A stretch of 64,000 nt of DNA from Amoeboaphelidium protococcarum (Eukaryota; Aphelidiomycota; Aphelidea). Every line of letters starts with the position of its first letter. Position 1 is the first letter of the stretch. The notes under the pieces were generated by a model. That model made no database searches. It was not told the DNA's origin and was given only the letters and a program-made list of their open reading frames with translations. The translations under genes and the position numbers were made by a program. The DNA lies in NCBI GenBank assembly GCA_023515745.1, contig JALECJ010000001.1, positions 372,001 through 436,000 of the forward strand. Reading direction: 5' to 3'. Shown piece by piece: positions 60,045-64,000 of the stretch.

Positions 60045-60249
60045 TGCTTTTATTTTTGCCGTTTTTCTATTTTGAGTTCGGTAATGAGCAGAGAAATGGC
60101 CTGATTGGAGGTTTCACCCGATTGGTGGATTCAACCCGATGTTAAGAGTGCCACCGATATCGATTTTTCTGTTTCACCTTTGGCCCTTCATTCTAATCCT
60201 TTCAAATCAATCACTGCAACGCGTCAAATTTATATAGTATCAAATAGTT

Positions 60250-60712
60250 ATGGCATCTTTGGAAGAATCTACGTTCGTTTAAGAGAATAGAGAATTTGCA
60301 TGTATGAGATGTGAAGAATTCCAGCTGGCAATGGCTGAGATGAGAAGACAGCATCAGGAAGAAATGACGGAGTTGAGAAGACAACATTAGGAAGAAATTG
60401 CCCAGTTGAGGGCAGATATCAATTTACTTGCGCAACAATAAAACAAAAAGTTGAGCATTTCCAGAGTTGTTGCTTTAATGTTGGTAAGATTTAATTTCTA
60501 TATTGACTGTAATTTTGATTTAGTAGGGAGTGTGGCTTTTTGGCGTAGGCTTGTTCCTGCACGTGAACGCGTTTGCAAAGATGGCAAGTGCTGAAACAGT
60601 GCAAACGCTGCAAGCTGGCAACACTGTTCTTCTGCCCGTGGCGGCAGTTTTAAATGCTCGCGAGCTGCGGCACCTCATCTTCTAGTCCAACAGAAATATA
60701 CTGCATCACTGA
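60250..60712 (+). CDS. Small coiled-coil protein with tandem repeat and hydrophobic segment
   Basis: 139 aa as join(60250..60483,60527..60712), intron 43 nt (GTAAGA..TAGTAG; an acceptor 3 nt earlier would add one Gln). Residues 33-55 hold two copies of a unit like EMTELRRQHQEE. After the coiled coil, VVALMLGVWLFGVGLFLHV is a likely membrane segment, spanning the exon junction. A CMRC pair sits near residue 20. Architecture resembles the short membrane coiled-coil protein at 7794-8165. No family recognised. Confidence 0.6.
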
Positions 60713-60943
60713 AGTAAAATTATTGTTACATTGAGAAGTATGATTCACGACTACTGGTTGGAATAAATTTGAGTATTCCTTTCATTTTTTATGCAAATCT
60801 GTAAAATCTCTGCAGTGCGAAAAGAAATGTTCTAAAAGTCTTTCAATATCTGCACGCGTGTTGTTATATTTAAGCGAGATCGAGTTTACGAAAACCACAC
60901 CAATGTGAAATGCAGAAAGTTGAATGATGATTCTATTAAATTC

Positions 60944-62566
60944 TCACGCTAATTTTGATTTACTTTTAAACTTCAAAGACTTTAGTGGATCAATCTTTGC
61001 CTTTTTAGATGGACGACCTGCACCGCGTCTCTTCTTGAATTCAATCCTGTCAATCTCATGCTTAGACATGGGCGCCGAACGCTTCCCTAAACTGGATGGC
61101 ATAAGGTACTCTGGCACATGCTTCAACTATGGTTAAGCTTTGAGAACATTCAGAGGTTTATCGTGACGGATTGCGTTCAGATCAGTAGGATTCTCCTTAA
61201 AGTGAGCCTTCAACTTTTCATTGTTCAGCAGCTCTCCCTTCAGCTCTTTGAAGCGCGCATCTTTTAATGCGGATTTCTTCTTCACTTGCTTCATAACATC
61301 ATCGCATCTATAGCGAAAGTTCTCGGCGTCTTTCCTATCCAGCTATTTAAATTCATGAATCAATCCCTTGAACTTGTACTCAATCTTCTTCAATACCCGG
61401 TGATCAGACGAGGTAATGAACGAGAGAGCAACACCGCGACTATTTCCACGGCCGGTTCTACCAATTCTATGAGTGTAGTTTTTAACAGATTGAGGTAGGT
61501 CCAAATTGCAAACACACGCGACATTCTTGAAATCTATGCCGCGAGACACTGAGGATTCATGAGCTAGCTGAGACTTTTCAGCATCAATCTTTTTAGTTGA
61601 TTAAGCCGCAATTTCTTCAGTGGCAATCAAGTAGTCGAATGCTCCTCTGTTAAACTGCTTGATCACGTTCAATTTAGAATTCTCTGGCAATTCAGCATTC
61701 AATACACCGCTTTTAATAGAAAACTACTCCAAGAACAACTTGAGCTTGTATCCACGATCAACTCCATGTACAAAGATGAGACATTTGCCACGCAGTAACT
61801 TCATTTTCAGAGTGTAGAATAAGTACAAGAACTTATCACTCTCTTCACACTCAAAAATGAACTGCTAAATATTGGACACGTTATCCGCTCCATCCTCCAG
61901 TTTGATGATAGCAGGATTCCTCAGCAGCTGCGACTTTAATAGATCCACTTCAGCATTAAGAGTAGCAGACATCAAGTACGTTTACACAATCTTGGGTAAG
62001 TAGTCTTGCAACGACTTCATATCCTTCTCATAGCCAAACGACAGAAGGAGATCAGCCTCATCAATCACCAAATGTTACACACTCTCGCTCATGGGTTTAT
62101 TCTATGCATGCAACTATTCAGCAACTTGCAATAGACTCTTGGGCGTTCCAATTAGTATGTCAGGCAATTCTTGCGCGATAGCTGTCATTACCAGCTAGAT
62201 CTTATCATTAGTGATATTGAGAGCGGAGACATAATCATTGCAGAAAGTGATCACTTATTTGATCTACTACTTCACTTATGCGGCCAACTCACGAGATGGG
62301 ACGATTATCACTGCTTTGGTAGACTTTACACGTCCACTGGCCTATTGCGATTGTAGAATCTTGTGCAAAATTGGCAAAATATAACTAAGCGATTTGCCAC
62401 TTCCAGTCTTGGCCTTTCCAACAATATCTTTTCCTTGCAAGGCAATCTCAATTACACTCGACTAGATAAGAGTCGGCTTAGTAAAGTTTTACTTTTCCAG
62501 AGCTCTCAGCAATCTATCATCCAAATTAAAGTCTTTAAATGTCTTTTATTAATGTTGCGCTGTCAT
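60944..62566 (-). CDS. DBP9/DDX56: DEAD-box RNA helicase Dbp9/DDX56
   Basis: 540 aa, single exon. The Q motif region is [26 protein letters not shown], motif I AKTGSGKS (residue about 58), motif [14 protein letters not shown] and motif III SAT. Motifs V and VI are [18 protein letters not shown] and [13 protein letters not shown]. The insertion (TEEIAAQS.., before VSRGIDF) and a basic C-terminal tail ending [10 protein letters not shown] match Dbp9/DDX56, which acts in early 60S ribosome assembly in the nucleolus. ATG is at 62566, 157 bp from the divergent adenylosuccinate lyase gene. Confidence 0.92.
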
Positions 62567-62722
62567 TATCTATGTTATATAGTTTGATCAGTTTTACGCG
62601 TTTTCAAATCACAAAAGTAAAAGCTGTAGAGCTCGAGCGACGATCGTTCGCTTTGACCATCTCGTATTCTTTTAACCCACTCTAGCTTACAATTGTTGTA
62701 GATTTGGTACCAAAAACTAATT

Positions 62723-64000
62723 ATGCGTGAAGATAAGGAAAAGTATTAGAGTCCACTGACTTCCAGGTATGCATCCAAGGAGATGGCTTATAACTTTTCG
62801 GATGCTAGAAAGTTTAAAACTTGGCGTCAGTTATGGATCTGGCTGGCCAAAGGAGAGCAGTAATTGGGTTTGGCTGATATCACTGATGAAGCGATCAAGT
62901 AAATGGAGTCGTGCGTTGACGATATCGACTGGGAACTGGCTGCTGCTGAGGAAGCAAAGCGGCGCCACGATGTAATGGCTCATGTGCATACTTTTGGTGT
63001 TGCTTGCCCTCTCGCTGCACCAATTATTCACCTAGGGGCAACCTCATGCTATGTCACGGACAATTCTGAGCTGATCATGATGCGCGATGCTCTGGATATA
63101 CTATTACCAAAGTTGGCTCGCTGTGTTGATAGACTGGCTTAATTTGCTTAACAGTACGCAGACTTACCCACTCTTGGATTTACGCATTTCCAGCCTGCGT
63201 AGTTGACTACTGTTGGTAAGCGCGCTTGTCTGTGGTTGCAAGAGTTCATTTGGGACTTGCAGGCTTTATAACGCGTTCGCGATGATTTATGCTTCCGCGG
63301 AGTTAAAGGAACCACGGGAACTCAAGCTTCGTTCCTGGCTTTGTTTAATGGTGATCATGATAAGGTGTAGCAGTTGGACAAGTTGGTGACTCAGTATGCT
63401 GACTTCCAGAAGTCTTATCCTGTGACTGGTTAGACATATTCTCGTAAAGTTGATCTTGATGTTCTGAATGTTCTGAGTAGCTTTGGAGCTAGTGCGCACA
63501 AGTTTGCCACTGATATTAGACTTCTTGCCAACCTGAAGGAAATTGAAGAACCATTTGAAAAGGACCAAATTGGCAGTTCAGCGATGGCATACAAGAGAAA
63601 TCCAATGAGAAGTGAGAGAACTTGCGGACTTGCCCGCCACCTCATGTCTCTGGTGACTAACGCGTAAAACACTGCTGCAAACCAGTGGTTTGAACGCACA
63701 CTAGATGACTCTGCTAATCGCCGCATTACTATCCCCGAGGCCTTTTTGACTGCAGACATCATTATGAGTATCATTCAGAACGTGTCTGAAGGATTGGTTG
63801 TGTATCCGAATGTTATCAAGAAGAGAATCGAGTAAGAATTACCCTTCATGGCTACTGAGAATATCATAATGGCCATGGTTAAGTGTGGTGGTAGTAGACA
63901 AGAGTGCCATGAGAAGATTCGTGTGTTGAGTCATGAAGCCTCTGCTCGCGTCAAGTTGGATGGATTGGACAATGATCTTATCAGCAGGATATAAAGAGAT
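62723..64000 (+). CDS. ADSL/ADE13: Adenylosuccinate lyase, 5' part (C-terminus off window)
   Basis: 426 codons to the right edge. It catalyses two steps of purine synthesis (SAICAR to AICAR, and adenylosuccinate to AMP). The N-terminal block is [20 protein letters not shown], then [14 protein letters not shown]. Catalytic-loop residues appear in [23 protein letters not shown] and [17 protein letters not shown]. The fumarase/lyase signature [16 protein letters not shown] is near residue 283. This is the eukaryotic ADSL type ([15 protein letters not shown]). The frame is still open at 64000. Confidence 0.97.

Noticed and set aside
1-64000. Window as a graveyard of pseudogenes with many premature TAA/TAG stops
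   Set aside because: The same two codons interrupt nearly all genes, never TGA, and occur at Gln-like positions; frames are otherwise intact. Code reassignment explains all cases.

Overview
The window is nuclear DNA of a eukaryote that reads TAA and TAG as glutamine and ends proteins with TGA only. Under the standard code almost every gene looks shattered. Read with TAR = Gln, about 35 long, conserved, full-length genes appear on both strands, and every gene end I could place is TGA. Introns are few, 46-72 nt, GT..AG, and sit mostly near the 5' ends of genes. Genes are densely packed, with convergent ends often only 80-150 bp apart.

The gene set fits the fungal side of the opisthokonts that kept animal-like parts: full-length talin, an RA-PH adaptor, a fungal-type SPX-ankyrin-GDPD protein (Gde1-like), SIN3, FANCD2, Lon, Ero1, PIG-N, a Kre9/Knh1-like GPI protein and a mitochondrial complex I subunit. 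Mitochondrial and complex I genes argue against diplomonads and oxymonads, and talin plus Gde1 argue against ciliates and dasycladalean algae. From memory, aphelids of the genus Amoeboaphelidium (algal parasites, sister to Fungi) use this code, so an aphelid is my best guess. That is an inference.

Layout. 1-2572: SIN3 (-, runs off the left edge). 2972-5213: eEF1A-KMT-like methyltransferase (-), Era-like GTPase (+). 5299-8165: sphingosine-1-phosphate lyase (-), small coiled-coil membrane protein (+). 8370-13038: Lon (-), mL40-like (+), RCL1 (+). 13257-16190: RA-PH adaptor (+). 16429-18803: a SANT/Myb-like gene and a possible relative (-). 19233-22141: Kre9-like (-), GH1 beta-glucosidase-like (+). 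22411-23693: a decayed Fanzor/TnpB-like nuclease. 24111-26435: PNKP (+), mitochondrial uS2 (-). 26666-30289: SPX-ANK-GDPD (-). 31592-35280: UBXN1-like (+), TBC Rab-GAP (-), twin-CX9C protein (+). 35337-39465: FANCD2 (-). 40016-47849: talin (+). 47935-50925: peroxisomal SDR (-), Ero1 (+). 51061-54069: secreted Ser/Pro-rich protein (-), NDUFB7 (+), unknown (+). 54183-55958: ARMH3-like (-). 56690-60044: PIG-N (+), LYAR (-). 60250-62566: small coiled-coil protein (+), Dbp9/DDX56 helicase (-). 62723-64000: adenylosuccinate lyase (+, runs off the right edge).

Themes: mitochondrial expression and quality control (Era-like, mL40, uS2m, Lon, NDUFB7, CMC1-like), ribosome biogenesis (RCL1, Dbp9, LYAR), DNA repair (FANCD2, PNKP) and talin-based adhesion (talin, RA-PH adaptor with an LD-like helix). 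The least expected items are the inactivated Fanzor relic, the possible Rap-RIAM-talin pair, and a secreted protein with an algal-cell-wall-like Ser/Pro/Arg rod.
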